Assembly (NCBI RefSeq): GCF_000271845.1
Contig: NZ_JH719393.1
Coordinates: forward strand, 558,001-622,000
From: Rhizobium leguminosarum bv. trifolii WSM2297
Lineage (GTDB): Bacteria; Pseudomonadota; Alphaproteobacteria; Rhizobiales; Rhizobiaceae
Direction: 5' to 3'
Length of the DNA stretch: 64,000 nt
Positions 1 to 11,754 of the stretch are shown in pieces (positions within the stretch are counted from its first letter, which is position 1; each line of letters starts with the position of its first letter). The notes under the pieces are model-generated. The model saw only the letters and a list, made by a program, of their open reading frames with translations. It had not been told where the DNA came from and did not search any database. The translations under genes were made by a program, and so were the position numbers.

Positions 1-153
1 TTCGCCGTCATGGGCGGCGTGATCTTGATCGGCGTCCTGATCGACCAGCAATGGCACGCCATCCGCGCAAAACGCCGCGTCGTCGCTGCCGCCCGGCATA
101 CCGAAACCCGTCATTCCGAAGGTAGTTTGCCGGTGGCCGCCAATCAGGATTAG
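1..153 (+). CDS. Sugar ABC transporter permease, C-terminal end (partial)
   Basis: Only the last 50 codons are inside the window; the frame is open from base 1 and stops with TAG at 151-153. The visible peptide starts with a hydrophobic stretch (FAVMGGVILIGVLIDQ) followed by a basic, polar tail. This is how RbsC-type (ribose/xylose class) inner-membrane permeases end: a last transmembrane helix, a DQ/DR turn, then a cytoplasmic tail. The assignment rests on that short stretch alone. The gene is convergent with acs and does not appear to belong to the minus-strand operon that follows. Confidence 0.5.
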   Translation, partial: FAVMGGVILIGVLIDQQWHAIRAKRRVVAAARHTETRHSEGSLPVAANQD

Positions 154-316
154 ATCGTCACTCCCTGGCGCCAGTCAGACGGGGAGAGTAAAGTGCGGCG
201 TTGAGTAAGTGCAATAATACAATTGTAAGTTGCAAATGTGGCATAATCAACATTATGGAACATTAAAAGCGATGTAGTGGATCCAACCGACGGAGAGCGT
301 TCCACTTCCATCGCCA

Positions 317-2278
<1,962 letters not shown>

Positions 2279-2432
2279 TGTTAAGCTCCCTATGATTAGC
2301 TCCTGAAACTGATCCCGCTCGACGAGAATCTTGAAGCCGGTTCTGTCTGATTGATATCCCGACCCATTGCCGATCTGATGCCCGTTTGTGCACACCGACA
2401 GCAGCACCTTGGACTGCAACCAACGTCGATCG

Positions 2433-3767
2433 CTACATCATTTCCGGTCGTCTGATTGCAGACCCGTCGCTGAACCGGCTCAGCCTGTAGGGTGAGATGT
2501 CCGTGATCGGGGTCTCGTTCATCACGATCTCGCTGACCAACCGGCCTGCCCCCGGTCCGATGGCAAAGCCGTGTCCGCTGAACCCCGCCGCTATCACGTA
2601 ACCAGGCAGTTGTTCTACTTTTGAAATAACGGGGACGAGATCTGGCGAAGTATCGATGAGCCCTCCCCATGCGCGCTCGACGCCAATTCCCTTGAGCGCT
2701 GGGTATTCGCTTTCAAGGTTCTTCAATGCGAGCTTCACGAGTTCCCCGTCGGGCGCAGGATCCAGAATGCGGTTCTTTTCAAACGGCGAGATTTCATCGT
2801 TCTCCCAGCTACTGGAAGCATCGGGCCCATTCCAGAAGCTGCCGTTCAGGCGGTACTTCAGCTTCTTGCCGATCTTGCTGCGGTACATCTGGTAGAATTT
2901 GAACGCGTATCGCATTCCCCGCGGAGTGATGTCGAGCGTACCACGTCCCGGCACGGCAATCGTGTAGGCGCCGTCTGTCCGACGCCGCAACACGAAGTTT
3001 GACGCCGAGAGGCATCCTGCTTGAATGATTTCGGGCGCGGGAGTTGTCTTAATTGCGGTTCCGGCGATGTTCGCGACGGGCAGCTCTACCCCATATCGAT
3101 GAGAAAAGCGGGAAGCCCATGCTCCGCCGGCGCAAACAACGGTGCTGGCTTTCACGAGCCCTCGCTCGGTCCACACGCCCGTGACCCGGCCGTTGGCAAT
3201 ATCAAGACCCCGAACGGCGCAGTTTTGATGGAGTGATACGCCGTTTTCCTTCGCGGCCTCAGCGATGGCAGGTACGGCAAGGCTGGGCTCTGCTCGCCCA
3301 TCGGTCGGAGACCAAACTCCGCCGACCCAGGAGGACGTGCCGCCAGAAGCTCGTTCATTGGCCTCGGAAGCACTGAGGATCTGGCTGTGAAAGCCTTGAG
3401 CGCGTGCAGCCTGGCCCCACGTTTCCCAACGGGCAACATCCGCTTCGTTCTTGGTGCAATAAAGGATCCCACTTCGACGAAAACCAAGATCCCGGCCTAT
3501 TTCCGCGCCCAATTCCTCCCAGCGCCGAAGACTGTACATGGCGAGCGCAAGTTCATAGAGATCGCGGTTCTGCTGGCGGACCCATCCCCAGTTGCGGCTC
3601 GATTGCTCGCCACCGACGATACCTTTTTCGAGCAGAGCAACGGATACCCCTTTACGGGCGAGCTCATAGGCCGTGCAGGTACCAACGATCCCCGCCCCGA
3701 TGACGACGACGTCGACCTCGGTTGGAAACGCGGAACTATCACTTACTTTCTGAATCTGGACCGGCAT
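2433..3767 (-). CDS. FAD-dependent amino acid/amine oxidoreductase (DAO family)
   Basis: 444-residue flavoprotein of the D-amino-acid oxidase/glycine oxidase (DAO) family. The Rossmann motif GAGIVG is at residues 24-29, and the flavin-contact block SSRNWGW follows near 57-63. The C-terminal [16 protein letters not shown] block closes the FAD site. Members oxidise the C-N bond of amino or N-alkyl amino acids, giving an imine that hydrolyses to an oxo acid or aldehyde plus amine. ATG at 3767 follows AGGAA. It sits between a peptide-type importer and acs, so its substrate is probably what the importer brings in. The protein at 18226-19548 is a clear paralogue with the same SSRNWGW and Q-N-R-D signature. 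The exact substrate cannot be read from sequence. Confidence 0.85.
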   Translation of the reverse strand: MPVQIQKVSDSSAFPTEVDVVVIGAGIVGTCTAYELARKGVSVALLEKGIVGGEQSSRNWGWVRQQNRDLYELALAMYSLRRWEELGAEIGRDLGFRRSGILYCTKNEADVARWETWGQAARAQGFHSQILSASEANERASGGTSSWVGGVWSPTDGRAEPSLAVPAIAEAAKENGVSLHQNCAVRGLDIANGRVTGVWTERGLVKASTVVCAGGAWASRFSHRYGVELPVANIAGTAIKTTPAPEIIQAGCLSASNFVLRRRTDGAYTIAVPGRGTLDITPRGMRYAFKFYQMYRSKIGKKLKYRLNGSFWNGPDASSSWENDEISPFEKNRILDPAPDGELVKLALKNLESEYPALKGIGVERAWGGLIDTSPDLVPVISKVEQLPGYVIAAGFSGHGFAIGPGAGRLVSEIVMNETPITDISPYRLSRFSDGSAIRRPEMM

Positions 3768-3945
3768 AGTCGCTATTCCTCTGGCATCGTGCTCCAGTCA
3801 TCTCCGACAGGAACGATAAAGCTCAATTATTGGTGGGCGCGAGCGCAACGCTTCCGACCCTTGGCGCGGCGATGAGGTCGACTCTGTTCCGCCAGCCTTC
3901 CGCGAACGTCATCGCCTTTTGGCGCCGCCCGAGATGATGGTTCTC

Positions 3946-4824
3946 TTAGCTGTGGTCGCCGCGAACATCGAACGCATCGCGTAGTCCGTCGCCGATGAAG
4001 TTGAAGCTGGTTACGGCGATCGTTATGGCGGCGCCGGGAATGATCGCGAGCCACGGTGCCGTCCCAAGATATTGCTGTGCGCCGTTCAGCATATTGCCCC
4101 AACTGGGCAACGGCGGCTGAATTCCATAGCCGAGGAAGCTGATATAAGCTTCCATCAGGATCGCCCGGGCGACAGTCAGGGTGGCAGCGACGATGATCGG
4201 ACCTATGGCATTGGGAAGGATCTCGCGGAACATGATATGCGTTGCGCTCAGTCCCAGCATGCGGCCTGCCAGTACGAATTCACGCTCGCGCAGGGAGCGG
4301 ACCTCGGCCTCGACGATGCGGGCAACTTCCATCCAACTGGTAGCAGCGATGACGACCGTAATCATGATCGGGCTTGGCTTCAGCGCAGCGGCAAGAGCAA
4401 GCACGAGGAAGATGGACGGGAAGGAAAGGAAACCATCCACGGCACGCATCAGCACCGTGCCGATCAGGCCACCCCTATATCCCGCCACCACACCGACAAC
4501 GGTTCCGATCAACGTCGACAACAGCATCGCCGAGAAGCCGACCAGGAGCGAAATGCGGCCCGCCATGAACAACCGGGCAGCCAGGTCTCGCCCCAGCGGG
4601 TCGGTGCCCAGATAGTGCTGGCCGGTAAACGGCGGAGCGAAGCGGGCGCGCAGATCGATATAAAGCGAATCGTACCGCAACAGGTGGGGTCCCAACACAC
4701 ATGCCAGCGTCAGGATGACGATCATCACCATGCCGATGAGGGCCAGATGGTGCTTTACGAAACGGCGCGCGGTTCGGCTGTTCCACCAGCGTTCCCGGGG
4801 TGAATTTGCGGTAATGGCAGTCAT
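3946..4824 (-). CDS. Dipeptide/oligopeptide-type ABC permease (DppC-like)
   Basis: Inner-membrane permease of the binding-protein-dependent peptide/nickel family. It has an N-terminal transmembrane helix (HHLALIGMVMIVILTLACVLG), the LGTDPLGRDL motif typical of DppC/OppC, and the EAA loop for ATPase contact (REREFVLAGRMLGLS, then FREILPNAIGP). I chose ATG 4824 (292 residues) because AGGAG lies 9 bp upstream; an in-frame ATG at 4851 lacks a ribosome-binding site. It follows the DppB-like gene and precedes the FAD oxidoreductase, separated by a 178-bp gap (3768-3945) in which I see no gene. It should form the heterodimeric channel with the 4857-5807 product. Confidence 0.9.
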   Translation of the reverse strand: MTAITANSPRERWWNSRTARRFVKHHLALIGMVMIVILTLACVLGPHLLRYDSLYIDLRARFAPPFTGQHYLGTDPLGRDLAARLFMAGRISLLVGFSAMLLSTLIGTVVGVVAGYRGGLIGTVLMRAVDGFLSFPSIFLVLALAAALKPSPIMITVVIAATSWMEVARIVEAEVRSLREREFVLAGRMLGLSATHIMFREILPNAIGPIIVAATLTVARAILMEAYISFLGYGIQPPLPSWGNMLNGAQQYLGTAPWLAIIPGAAITIAVTSFNFIGDGLRDAFDVRGDHS

Positions 4825-4856
4825 GATGGCTGACTCCTGATGAGCGTTCATGGCGC

Positions 4857-5807
4857 TTAACTCAGACGAATACGTGGATCGATGATGGCGACAACGATGT
4901 CGGCGGCCAGGTTGCTCACCACGACAAGGATCGCTGAGAACATGAGCAATCCCATCACCACCGGGTAGTCGCTGTAGCCCAGGCTGTCGAGGAACAGGCG
5001 CCCCATCCCCGGCCAGGTGAACACCGTCTCGGTGACCAAAGCACCCGTCAGGACGCTGGGAAGCTGCATCCCAAGGAGTGTGATCATCGGCAGAAGCGCA
5101 TTGCCGATGACATGTTTGAACAGGATCCGGCGTTCACTCAGTCCTTTGGCGCGCGCTGTCTTGACGAACTCTTGATTGATAACGTCGAGAGTAGCCGTTC
5201 GCATGTAGCGGCTCCAGATGGCCACATGCACCAGGGCGAGCACGACGCTGGGCAGAATAAGATGGTGGAGATAGTTCAGAAAGGACTCGTCGCCGATCGT
5301 GTACATGTTGCCGGCTGGGAGCCAGCCAAGTCTGAGCGAGAAGACGTAGATGCCGATCAGGCCGAACCAGAAAGTCGGGATCGAAAGGGCCACCATCGCA
5401 CCAACCGTCGCCATATAGTCGAAGATCGAATAACGCTTTATGGCGCCGCGAACACCGATCCACGTTCCGATGGCGATCGCGATAACCGTGGACGATCCCA
5501 TCAGCAACAGAGTTGCGATAAGGTGCCGTCCAATCACCTCGAGAACTGGCGCCCCGTCGCGGAAGGAGTGGCCCCAGTCTCCTTTCAAAAGGCGCCAGGC
5601 CCAATCCAGATACTGCATCCACAATGGACGGTTCAGGCCCAACTGTTCCGCCAATCGGTTCAAGTCATCCTGCGTCATGCTCGCATCGAGCCCAAATTGT
5701 GCCAGAGGGCCGCCGGGAATCAGGTTGAGCACCACGAAGCCAATGACGGAAACGATCAGGAGCAGTACTAGGCTCTGAGCGAACCGGTTTAGTAGGAAGC
5801 TACGCAT
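4857..5807 (-). CDS. Dipeptide/oligopeptide-type ABC permease (DppB-like)
   Basis: 316-residue integral membrane protein of the DppB/OppB family. The first transmembrane helix (LVLLLIVSVIGFVVLNLIPG) is followed by the periplasmic PGGPL and GLDRPLWMQY-like segment typical of this family; here the latter reads GLNRPLWMQYLDW. The EAA loop is near residues 210-230 (FVKTARAKGLSERRILFKH). The ATG at 5807 is preceded by GGGAG. It lies directly downstream of the binding-protein gene, separated by a GC-rich hairpin (5840-5863), and directly upstream of the DppC-like gene. Together they make the transmembrane channel of the importer. Confidence 0.91.
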   Translation of the reverse strand: MRSFLLNRFAQSLVLLLIVSVIGFVVLNLIPGGPLAQFGLDASMTQDDLNRLAEQLGLNRPLWMQYLDWAWRLLKGDWGHSFRDGAPVLEVIGRHLIATLLLMGSSTVIAIAIGTWIGVRGAIKRYSIFDYMATVGAMVALSIPTFWFGLIGIYVFSLRLGWLPAGNMYTIGDESFLNYLHHLILPSVVLALVHVAIWSRYMRTATLDVINQEFVKTARAKGLSERRILFKHVIGNALLPMITLLGMQLPSVLTGALVTETVFTWPGMGRLFLDSLGYSDYPVVMGLLMFSAILVVVSNLAADIVVAIIDPRIRLS

Positions 5808-5839
5808 TCAGCTCTCCCTGTGATAGCGTCAATAGAGAG

Positions 5840-5863
5840 GCCGCCGCCACGACGCGCGGCGGC
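5840..5863 (-). terminator. Intercistronic hairpin between binding-protein and permease genes
   Basis: Perfect 8-bp inverted repeat GCCGCCGC / GCGGCGGC (5840-5847 and 5856-5863) with an 8-nt loop, in the 70-bp gap between the binding protein stop and the DppB-like start. No T-run follows on the minus strand. Such hairpins after the binding-protein gene commonly stabilise its mRNA or partly terminate transcription, so that the binding protein is made in excess over the permeases. That role is inferred. Confidence 0.5.
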
Positions 5864-5877
5864 GACGTTAGGTTAAC

Positions 5878-7548
5878 TCAGCTCTTCCAGTGCCAACCGG
5901 CAGCATGCCATGATGCCGTGCGCGTGTTTGTGTTCGGTTGCCAACCTTCAAGACCTTCCTTCGTGCCAACCACATAGGTGGCGGCAAACAGCGGAAGGAA
6001 GGGAAGGTCCTGACGCACGATTTCCTGAATACGGAAATAGATTTCACGACGTGCTTCCGGATCGAAGGTCTGGGCACCCTTCTTGAGCAGCGCATCCACT
6101 TCCGGATTGGAATACTGGCCGACGTTCGATCCCTTTCCACCCTTCGCGGCGATCGCGCTGCTCGCAAGACGGTTGGTGGCGTCGGGGTCCGCGGCGATGA
6201 GATGCGTAACGCCCGAGATTGCCGTATCGAACTGTGACTTCAACCAGAATTCGCCGAACATGACTGCGGCCGGCAAATTCGAGATGGTCATCTGGACGCC
6301 GATTTCCGCGAATGTCTGCTGCAGGAACTGCTGCACCTGCTCGCGGAGATTATTGCCCGATGTCGTCGAATTGTTGAACGCCAGCTTCACTCCATTCTTC
6401 TCACGGATCCCATCCGATCCCGGTACCCAGCCGGCGTCGTCGAGGAGCTTGCGTGCGGCGTCGAGATTGAATTCCTGCGCCGGAAGGTTCGGATTGAAAT
6501 AATACGACTCCTTCGGCATGAAAGTTTCCGTCGTTGTCACCACGCCGAAATAAAGGGCGTCGATGATCGCCTTTCTGTCCATTGCGGCATAGAGTGCCTG
6601 GCGCACCGCAAGTTCCTTGAACTGCGGCCGCTCAAGATTGAGATAGAGCGATTCGACGGAGGCACCGGGCACCAGGCTCACCACACGGGCAGGCAACTTG
6701 CTGGCTTCATCGTAGTGGTCTGGTGTGATGTACGCCTGGTCTGTAAGGTCGATGTCGCCGCTCTTGAATTGGGTGTAGAGCACCGTCTGGTCCGGAATGT
6801 ATTTGAAGATGACTTGTTCGACATAAGGGCCGTCCCCAAAATAATCGGGGTTCGCTGCCAGTTCGAGATGGTCGCCGGCAACACGCTGGGTCCACTTGAA
6901 GGCACCGGTGCCAACGGGTGCCTGATTGAAGGCTGCTGCATTCGGATCGGCCTCATTCTCGAAAAGGTGCTTTGGTACTATGAAGGTCTCGGTGAGAAAC
7001 GAGAGATAAGGAGCGAAGACCTGCTCCATCCGCCAGGTGATTTCAGTTGGCGAAACCACCGTGAGGTCGCGCACCAGCGAATGGCCGCCTGTGCGCCAGG
7101 CTCGGAATTTCGGATTGGTGATCAGTTCAAGCGTGAACTTCACGTCCTCAGCCGTAAACGGCTTGCCGTCATGCCAGCGAACATCATCACGCAGGCGAAC
7201 ACGCCAGTTCAGGCCATCTCCCGAGATGCCACCGTTCTTCTGCGTGGGCACTTCTAGCGCAAGATTGGGCTGGAGCACGCCGCCCGGATCTATGCGAAAG
7301 AGGGCGTCGAAGAGCGAGAAGTGGACCGCATCGTCCGTTTCGATATGTGCCATGAGCGGATTGAAGACGGTCGGCTCCTGCGAAAGCCCTACCACGACGC
7401 GACCGGCAGGTTTCTTGTCCGCTGCCCAGGCAATGTCAGGCTTGCCGATCAGGTTGGGGGCAGCGAAGCATGCAATACCGCCTGCTGCCATCAGGCGCAG
7501 TGCGTCGCGCCGAGAATAGTTCGTTTTGGTCGTAGGTTCTTTTGTCAT
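5878..7548 (-). CDS. Peptide-type ABC transporter substrate-binding protein (SBP family 5)
   Basis: 556-residue periplasmic binding protein of the DppA/OppA family (SBP_bac_5). The N-terminus has SRRDALRLMAAGG followed by a hydrophobic core and an A-W-A-A-type cleavage region near residue 42, suggesting Tat export. Family features include a DDVRWHDGKPFTAEDVKFT block near residues 120-140 and a WHAAGWHW C-terminus. It captures the substrate in the periplasm and delivers it to the 4857/3946 permeases. Family 5 proteins bind peptides but also opines, nickel chelates and sugars, so the ligand is open. The ATG at 7548 follows AGAGGGA. Confidence 0.9.
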   Translation of the reverse strand: MTKEPTTKTNYSRRDALRLMAAGGIACFAAPNLIGKPDIAWAADKKPAGRVVVGLSQEPTVFNPLMAHIETDDAVHFSLFDALFRIDPGGVLQPNLALEVPTQKNGGISGDGLNWRVRLRDDVRWHDGKPFTAEDVKFTLELITNPKFRAWRTGGHSLVRDLTVVSPTEITWRMEQVFAPYLSFLTETFIVPKHLFENEADPNAAAFNQAPVGTGAFKWTQRVAGDHLELAANPDYFGDGPYVEQVIFKYIPDQTVLYTQFKSGDIDLTDQAYITPDHYDEASKLPARVVSLVPGASVESLYLNLERPQFKELAVRQALYAAMDRKAIIDALYFGVVTTTETFMPKESYYFNPNLPAQEFNLDAARKLLDDAGWVPGSDGIREKNGVKLAFNNSTTSGNNLREQVQQFLQQTFAEIGVQMTISNLPAAVMFGEFWLKSQFDTAISGVTHLIAADPDATNRLASSAIAAKGGKGSNVGQYSNPEVDALLKKGAQTFDPEARREIYFRIQEIVRQDLPFLPLFAATYVVGTKEGLEGWQPNTNTRTASWHAAGWHWKS

Positions 7549-7604
7549 TTTATTCCCTCTCTTTTGCTCATTAGGAAGCTACTGCCAGGAGCTCATTGAC
7601 CTTT

Positions 7605-9248
7605 TCATCTGTCTCTCCGTCGTTCTCCCGGAATTGCAGCCACAAGTTCACGCGTGTAGGCCGATTGCGGTTTCAGGAAGATCTGAGACGGCGGGCCGCG
7701 CTCGACGACCCGGCCCTTCTGCATCACTGCAATTTCGTCGCAGATCTGACTGGCGACACGAAGGTCATGGGTGATGAAGACCATTGATACGCCCGTCTCG
7801 CGCTGGATTTGATCAAGCAGCTTGAGGATCTGGGCCTGGATCGACACGTCAAGCGCGGAGACTGCTTCGTCGGCAATCAGCAACTTGGGCTTGAACATCA
7901 GAGCCCGGGCGATGCCGATGCGCTGTCGCTGACCACCCGAGAATTCGTGCGGATAGCGGCCGAAGGCGCCGGCATCGAGACCGACATGGGAAAGCAACGC
8001 CCGGGCCTCTTCGCGCGCCTGGGTGTAGGGCATACCATGTGCGACGGGCCCGACGGTCAGTATTTGACCGATAGTGGCGCGCGGATTGAGCGAGGCAAAG
8101 GGATCCTGAAAGATCATCTGAATTCGAGGGCGGAGCGGCCGGAACTCGGATTCCGAGAGCTGGACGATGTCCCTGCCCTCAAACAGGATCTGACCGCTGT
8201 CGCTGTCCTGAAGTTTGATCAGGAGCCGCCCCAACGACGATTTTCCGGAGCCACTTTCGCCGACAATGCCAAGAGTGCGGCCCGCAGCCAGGGTGAATGA
8301 GGCATCCTGCACCGCAGGCACGACACGCTGGCTGCCGAACAGGGCGCTGCCGCTACGGTAGGTCTTGCACAATCCATTGACAGTGAGGATCGTCTCGTCG
8401 TTCGTCTGCGCCTTGAGCTTTCTGTCTTCTCCCGTGAGGCGGGGAACGGCCGCGATCAGGCGCTTGGTGTAGGGGTGGCTGGGGGAGTTGAGAACCTGAT
8501 CGGCGGTGCCCTGCTCGACAATCCGCCCTTTCTCCATAACCACGACGCTGTCGGCAATTTCCGCCACGACACCGAAGTCGTGGGTGATGAACATGACGCT
8601 CATGTCCTTGCGCTGCTGAATGTCACGGATAAGCTTCAGGATCTGGGCCTGCGTGGTTACGTCGAGGGCTGTCGTTGGTTCGTCCGCGATCAGAACGGTC
8701 GGCTCAAGGGCCAGCGCCATCGCGATCATGACGCGCTGGCGCTGACCACCGGAAAGCCGGAACGGATATTGATGGTACATCAGTTCCGGATCGGGAAGGC
8801 CCACTTCGGTTAGCAATTCAAGGGCGCGGTCACGCCGCAAGGCCTTGGTGCCCACTCCATGGGCCACCATGACTTCAGTAACCTGTTCGCCGACCGTCAT
8901 CAGCGGGTTGAGCGCCGAAAGCGGATCCTGAAAGATCATGGACACGACGCGGCCGCGCAGCTGGCGCAGCTTTTTTGCCGGCGCGCCGACGATGCTCGTT
9001 CCATCGAGATTGATCGCACCCGACGAGACCGGAATAATCTTGGGCAAGAGACCCATGATGGTGTTTGCCGTAACCGACTTGCCCGAGCCGGACTCGCCGA
9101 TAATGCAAAGAATCTGACCACGCTTGAGGTCGAAAGAGACGTTTTCGACGGCATGAGCCCGCTCCATGCCTTTCGGCAGGTCGACTGTCAGGGCACGCAC
9201 CGAAAGCGGTGCGTCGCCTGCTGTAACAGCCTCAGTCGTAACGGCCAT
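7605..9248 (-). CDS. Fused dual ABC ATPase of a peptide-type importer (DppD-DppF fusion)
   Basis: Two complete ABC ATPase domains in one 547-residue chain. The N-half has Walker [10 protein letters not shown], signature LSGGQRQRV and Walker [13 protein letters not shown]. The C-half has [18 protein letters not shown] and [12 protein letters not shown]. The N-half also carries the peptide-importer [12 protein letters not shown] block, repeated in the C-half as [12 protein letters not shown]. Start ATG 9248 (MAVTTEAV) follows GGAG; the frame is open to 9338 but the extra residues look non-coding. First gene of the operon, with a leader of roughly 150 nt from the predicted promoter at 9395-9425, and divergent from the GntR gene. 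Confidence 0.92.
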   Translation of the reverse strand: MAVTTEAVTAGDAPLSVRALTVDLPKGMERAHAVENVSFDLKRGQILCIIGESGSGKSVTANTIMGLLPKIIPVSSGAINLDGTSIVGAPAKKLRQLRGRVVSMIFQDPLSALNPLMTVGEQVTEVMVAHGVGTKALRRDRALELLTEVGLPDPELMYHQYPFRLSGGQRQRVMIAMALALEPTVLIADEPTTALDVTTQAQILKLIRDIQQRKDMSVMFITHDFGVVAEIADSVVVMEKGRIVEQGTADQVLNSPSHPYTKRLIAAVPRLTGEDRKLKAQTNDETILTVNGLCKTYRSGSALFGSQRVVPAVQDASFTLAAGRTLGIVGESGSGKSSLGRLLIKLQDSDSGQILFEGRDIVQLSESEFRPLRPRIQMIFQDPFASLNPRATIGQILTVGPVAHGMPYTQAREEARALLSHVGLDAGAFGRYPHEFSGGQRQRIGIARALMFKPKLLIADEAVSALDVSIQAQILKLLDQIQRETGVSMVFITHDLRVASQICDEIAVMQKGRVVERGPPSQIFLKPQSAYTRELVAAIPGERRRDR

Positions 9249-9358
9249 CGCTCCATCTCCCTTGTCTACGCAGCTTCTCGTTTGAAATTTTGTCGCCGAT
9301 CTATGCACGCTGCCGCATAGTCTCTTCGAGCAGTGCACAGCCTGTCACAAGCTCTAAG

Positions 9359-9441
9359 CACCATTCGCAACCAATCGGCGTTGGTTCTGCGATTAATATA
9401 AGATTGGTCTTGCCATTGGTGTCAATATAGATCAAATTGGT
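9359..9441. promoter_or_regulatory. GntR operator-promoter module 1 (ABC operon / gntR)
   Basis: Divergent control region carrying repeated ATTGGT/ACCAAT half-sites, including the inverted repeat AACCAA-N6-TTGGTT (centred near 9377). ATTGGT-N-ACCAAT sites are typical operators of FadR-subfamily GntR proteins such as PdhR and LldR. On the minus strand a TTGACA box (9425-9420), 19-bp spacer and TATATT box (9400-9395) form a promoter whose spacer holds two ACCAAT copies, ideal for repression. An almost identical block occurs at 39441-39522, with 27 consecutive identical bases (9415-9441 against 39496-39522). Confidence 0.72.
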
Positions 9442-9467
9442 TTCGCAAAATATTTATTGGAGGTCAT

Positions 9468-10136
9468 ATGAGCGTGGTGTTGAAAGACTTCATTGAGGCG
9501 GAAGGTCTGGAACCAGGCGATCGCCTGCCCCCCGAGCGTGACCTGGCGCTGAAACTCGGGCTGCCGCGTACCGCTCTCAGAAGGATGCTCAGTTCGTTGG
9601 AGAAGGAAGGCCGCCTTATCAGGCACGTCGGCAGAGGCACTTTTATCGCCGGTAGCGGCGTGAGCTCGAGTGCCCTTCGCCGGCCGGCAACCTACGAAGG
9701 AGATACATTGCGCACCTATCCGGCGGAAGTCTTTGAGGCTCGGCTGATCATAGAACCCAAGATCGCTGCGTTGGCGGCGTTGCGCGCGACCAGGCAGGAA
9801 GTCGAAGAAATGCAGAAATCAATCGCTCGAGGCAGCGCGTCGGAATCTATGGGCGAGTTCGAGAAATGGGACGCCGTCTTTCATCGCATCGTCGTCCAGG
9901 CAGCGCGTAACGGTCTTCTTGCCTCTCTCTATGAAGGTATTCATGCAGTACGGGCGGGAAACCTTTGGGGGAAGATGAAAGAACAGTCGCTAACCTCTGA
10001 GCGCATGACGGCGTATATCGTGAGCCATCAGGCAATTCTCGACGCAATCAAAGATCGTGATAGCAGAGAGGCTGAGCGAAATATGTACGACCACATCATT
10101 GAAGCCAGAGCCAACATACTAGGCCCCAGCATCTGA
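9468..10136 (+). CDS. GntR-family transcriptional regulator (FadR subfamily, FCD domain)
   Basis: 222-residue regulator. The N-terminal winged helix (residues 1-65) contains the GntR signature GDRLPPERDLALKLGLPRTALRRML and the wing GRGTFIAG. The C-terminal FCD domain (about 85-215) has the metal/ligand-binding pattern FEARLIIEPKIAALAA, then a D-x-x-F-H motif (WDAVFHRIV) and a late H (ISHQ-type segment, here VSHQAILDAI). ATG 9468 follows TTGGAGG. It is divergent from the ABC/FAD oxidoreductase/acs operon and almost certainly controls it through the ATTGGT sites in between. It probably also controls the aldehyde dehydrogenase at 37938-39446, which has the same operator. FCD ligands are usually the small acids that the regulated pathway degrades. 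Confidence 0.9.
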   Translation: MSVVLKDFIEAEGLEPGDRLPPERDLALKLGLPRTALRRMLSSLEKEGRLIRHVGRGTFIAGSGVSSSALRRPATYEGDTLRTYPAEVFEARLIIEPKIAALAALRATRQEVEEMQKSIARGSASESMGEFEKWDAVFHRIVVQAARNGLLASLYEGIHAVRAGNLWGKMKEQSLTSERMTAYIVSHQAILDAIKDRDSREAERNMYDHIIEARANILGPSI

Positions 10137-10146
10137 ATTTCGCCCG

Positions 10147-10156
10147 ACCAATTGGT
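10147..10156. promoter_or_regulatory. Perfect ACCAATTGGT palindrome after gntR
   Basis: A 10-bp perfect palindrome built from the same ACCAAT/ATTGGT half-sites as the GntR operators, 10 bp after the gntR stop and about 30 bp before the inverted-repeat element. It could be an extra GntR site, or the operator of a gene now lost or displaced by the element. Confidence 0.35.
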
Positions 10157-10195
10157 ATCGAATCGTTTGTCGCATTGTCCACTGCGACGGTTTCG

Positions 10196-10218
10196 CGGCA
10201 TTAGGTAGCAAAGACCAC
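10196..10218 (+). repeat. Left terminal inverted repeat
   Basis: Starts CGGCATTAGGTAGCAAA and matches the reverse complement of 12512-12534 at 22 of 23 positions. Immediately preceded by the direct repeat CGGTTTCG. Confidence 0.75.
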
Positions 10219-10329
10219 CAAAAGCAGCTTAGGCATCTGAATTACTACAGAAATTACCGGCGTTATGGAGCAAGTGCCACATGCGTCAGGCGGCGCGTTA
10301 GGAGTGGCAATGCGCCCACTTTGTCGCCT

Positions 10330-11733
10330 CTACCGACGCGGTTTTACCAGTGTTTCTGGGGTTATCAGATGCAGCCGCTCGTCTTCTTTCGTCAAACTCT
10401 CGACATCGCTTGAAAAACCACTTCTACTGAAAAACAGGTAGTGCTTGCCCGTCGCTCCTTCCCCGTAAGTCGTTTTCTCGGATCGCTCACGCAACAATCG
10501 GACGTGGCCAAGGTCGATCACGCGCGATCGCCATTTGCATTCGCCATAGAAAAATGCACCATCCAACAATCGCCCCGCGACATCTATGTCGAAATCGGCG
10601 TGACCCCAAATCTGGCCAACCTCCTGCGTCGGAACCGCAAGGACCTCCTGCAGATGAAGCCTTGCAAATTGAAGGGCGATCGGTTCGAACGCAATCCCCA
10701 TATATTCGGAGAACCGAGGCTCCACGACGCGGTCGTAAACCTCCTCGCCAAACCCGCTGCTGATCGCGCTCAGGTTTGGTCGCACGAAACGATGCCAGAA
10801 CGACATCAGGCTGTCTGCAACGCGATAGCGGCGGTTTCGGCCCTTTTCGTCGGCATCCAGCGATTTCGAATTATCGATCAAATCAAGCGCGAGCAGTTTT
10901 GCCAGGTACGGTCCAATACCGTCTGCTTTGACACCCAGTCGGTTTGCGATCTCTGACTTAGTGTTGCAACCGTCAGATACAGCCGCAACCACGCTTGAGT
11001 AAAAGGACGGCTCTCTGAGTTCGGTCTGCAGCAGCGTGTTCGGTTCATCGATCAGCGTGCCTGTCTCTTCGAGCAAGAGTTTGATGACGTTGTTGCGGAG
11101 CGGTTCCTGAGCGTCGCAAAGCTGAAGATAGTAGGGAATGCCGCCGAAAATAGCATAGGTTCTGATAATGTCGTCGGCCGTGTACTCCGGGAAAAACTTG
11201 GCGACATCGACAAGGGGCAAGGCCTTCATGTTGAGCGACAGGGTTTTTCGCCCGTAAAGCGGGTTCCGCTCCGCCAACAGGTCTTCCATTTGAGAAATGG
11301 CAGAGCCGCAAAGGATCAGTTTCATCGCCCCATCTGCAAGCGCGCCGGAATCCCAGAATTTCTGCACGATCGATGGCAGTGCTGGCTCGTTATCAAGCAG
11401 ATAGGGAAATTCGTCGATCGTGACGATCAATCCAGGATGCTCGCCGGCACGCTCGGCAACATAGTGCAGTACCCCCTCCCAGCTTGACAGCGCTTCGAGC
11501 TGTGGCTTTGATCCGATTGCCTTTCCGACATCCGATTTGAACTGCTCCAGGTTCAAAAGTGATGAGACGCGGGTCGCCTGAAAGTAGATTTCCGGGCGAT
11601 TCTTGGCAGCCTCCCGAAGGAACCGCGATTTGCCGATCCGCCGTCGGCCAAATACGATGATGAGGGAAGGTCGTTGGGAATCCAATTCGGTCCGCACCAG
11701 CTTGAGTTCACGTTCGCGCCCGAGAAACTGCAT
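10330..11733 (-). CDS. Archaeal-type AAA ATPase with DUF234-like C-terminus
   Basis: 467-residue protein of the archaeal ATPase family (COG1672 type). The N-terminus has the family hallmark FLGRERELKLV, then Walker A GRRRIGKSRF (about residues 29-38) and Walker B LIVTIDEFPYLL (about 100-111). A winged-helix region follows (about 255-310: SEIANRLGVKADGIGPYLAKL). The C-terminal part (about 310-440) resembles DUF234, which is nuclease-like, with a D-x-D/E-C-K-W pattern (DFDIDVAGRLLDGAFFYGECKWRS is the corresponding stretch, given as two halves: DFDIDVAG and FFYGECKW). The function of this family is not established; a nucleic-acid role is plausible. It lies inside the inverted-repeat element, and three 15-bp repeats sit just upstream of its start. 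Confidence 0.85.
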   Translation of the reverse strand: MQFLGRERELKLVRTELDSQRPSLIIVFGRRRIGKSRFLREAAKNRPEIYFQATRVSSLLNLEQFKSDVGKAIGSKPQLEALSSWEGVLHYVAERAGEHPGLIVTIDEFPYLLDNEPALPSIVQKFWDSGALADGAMKLILCGSAISQMEDLLAERNPLYGRKTLSLNMKALPLVDVAKFFPEYTADDIIRTYAIFGGIPYYLQLCDAQEPLRNNVIKLLLEETGTLIDEPNTLLQTELREPSFYSSVVAAVSDGCNTKSEIANRLGVKADGIGPYLAKLLALDLIDNSKSLDADEKGRNRRYRVADSLMSFWHRFVRPNLSAISSGFGEEVYDRVVEPRFSEYMGIAFEPIALQFARLHLQEVLAVPTQEVGQIWGHADFDIDVAGRLLDGAFFYGECKWRSRVIDLGHVRLLRERSEKTTYGEGATGKHYLFFSRSGFSSDVESLTKEDERLHLITPETLVKPRR

Positions 11734-11754
11734 ATGCTGCCTTCTTGTAAATAT

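Noticed and set aside
2279..2419. N-terminal extension of Acs
   Set aside because: Open frame but no similarity to Acs, and the GTG at 2278 has the ribosome-binding site and the right length.
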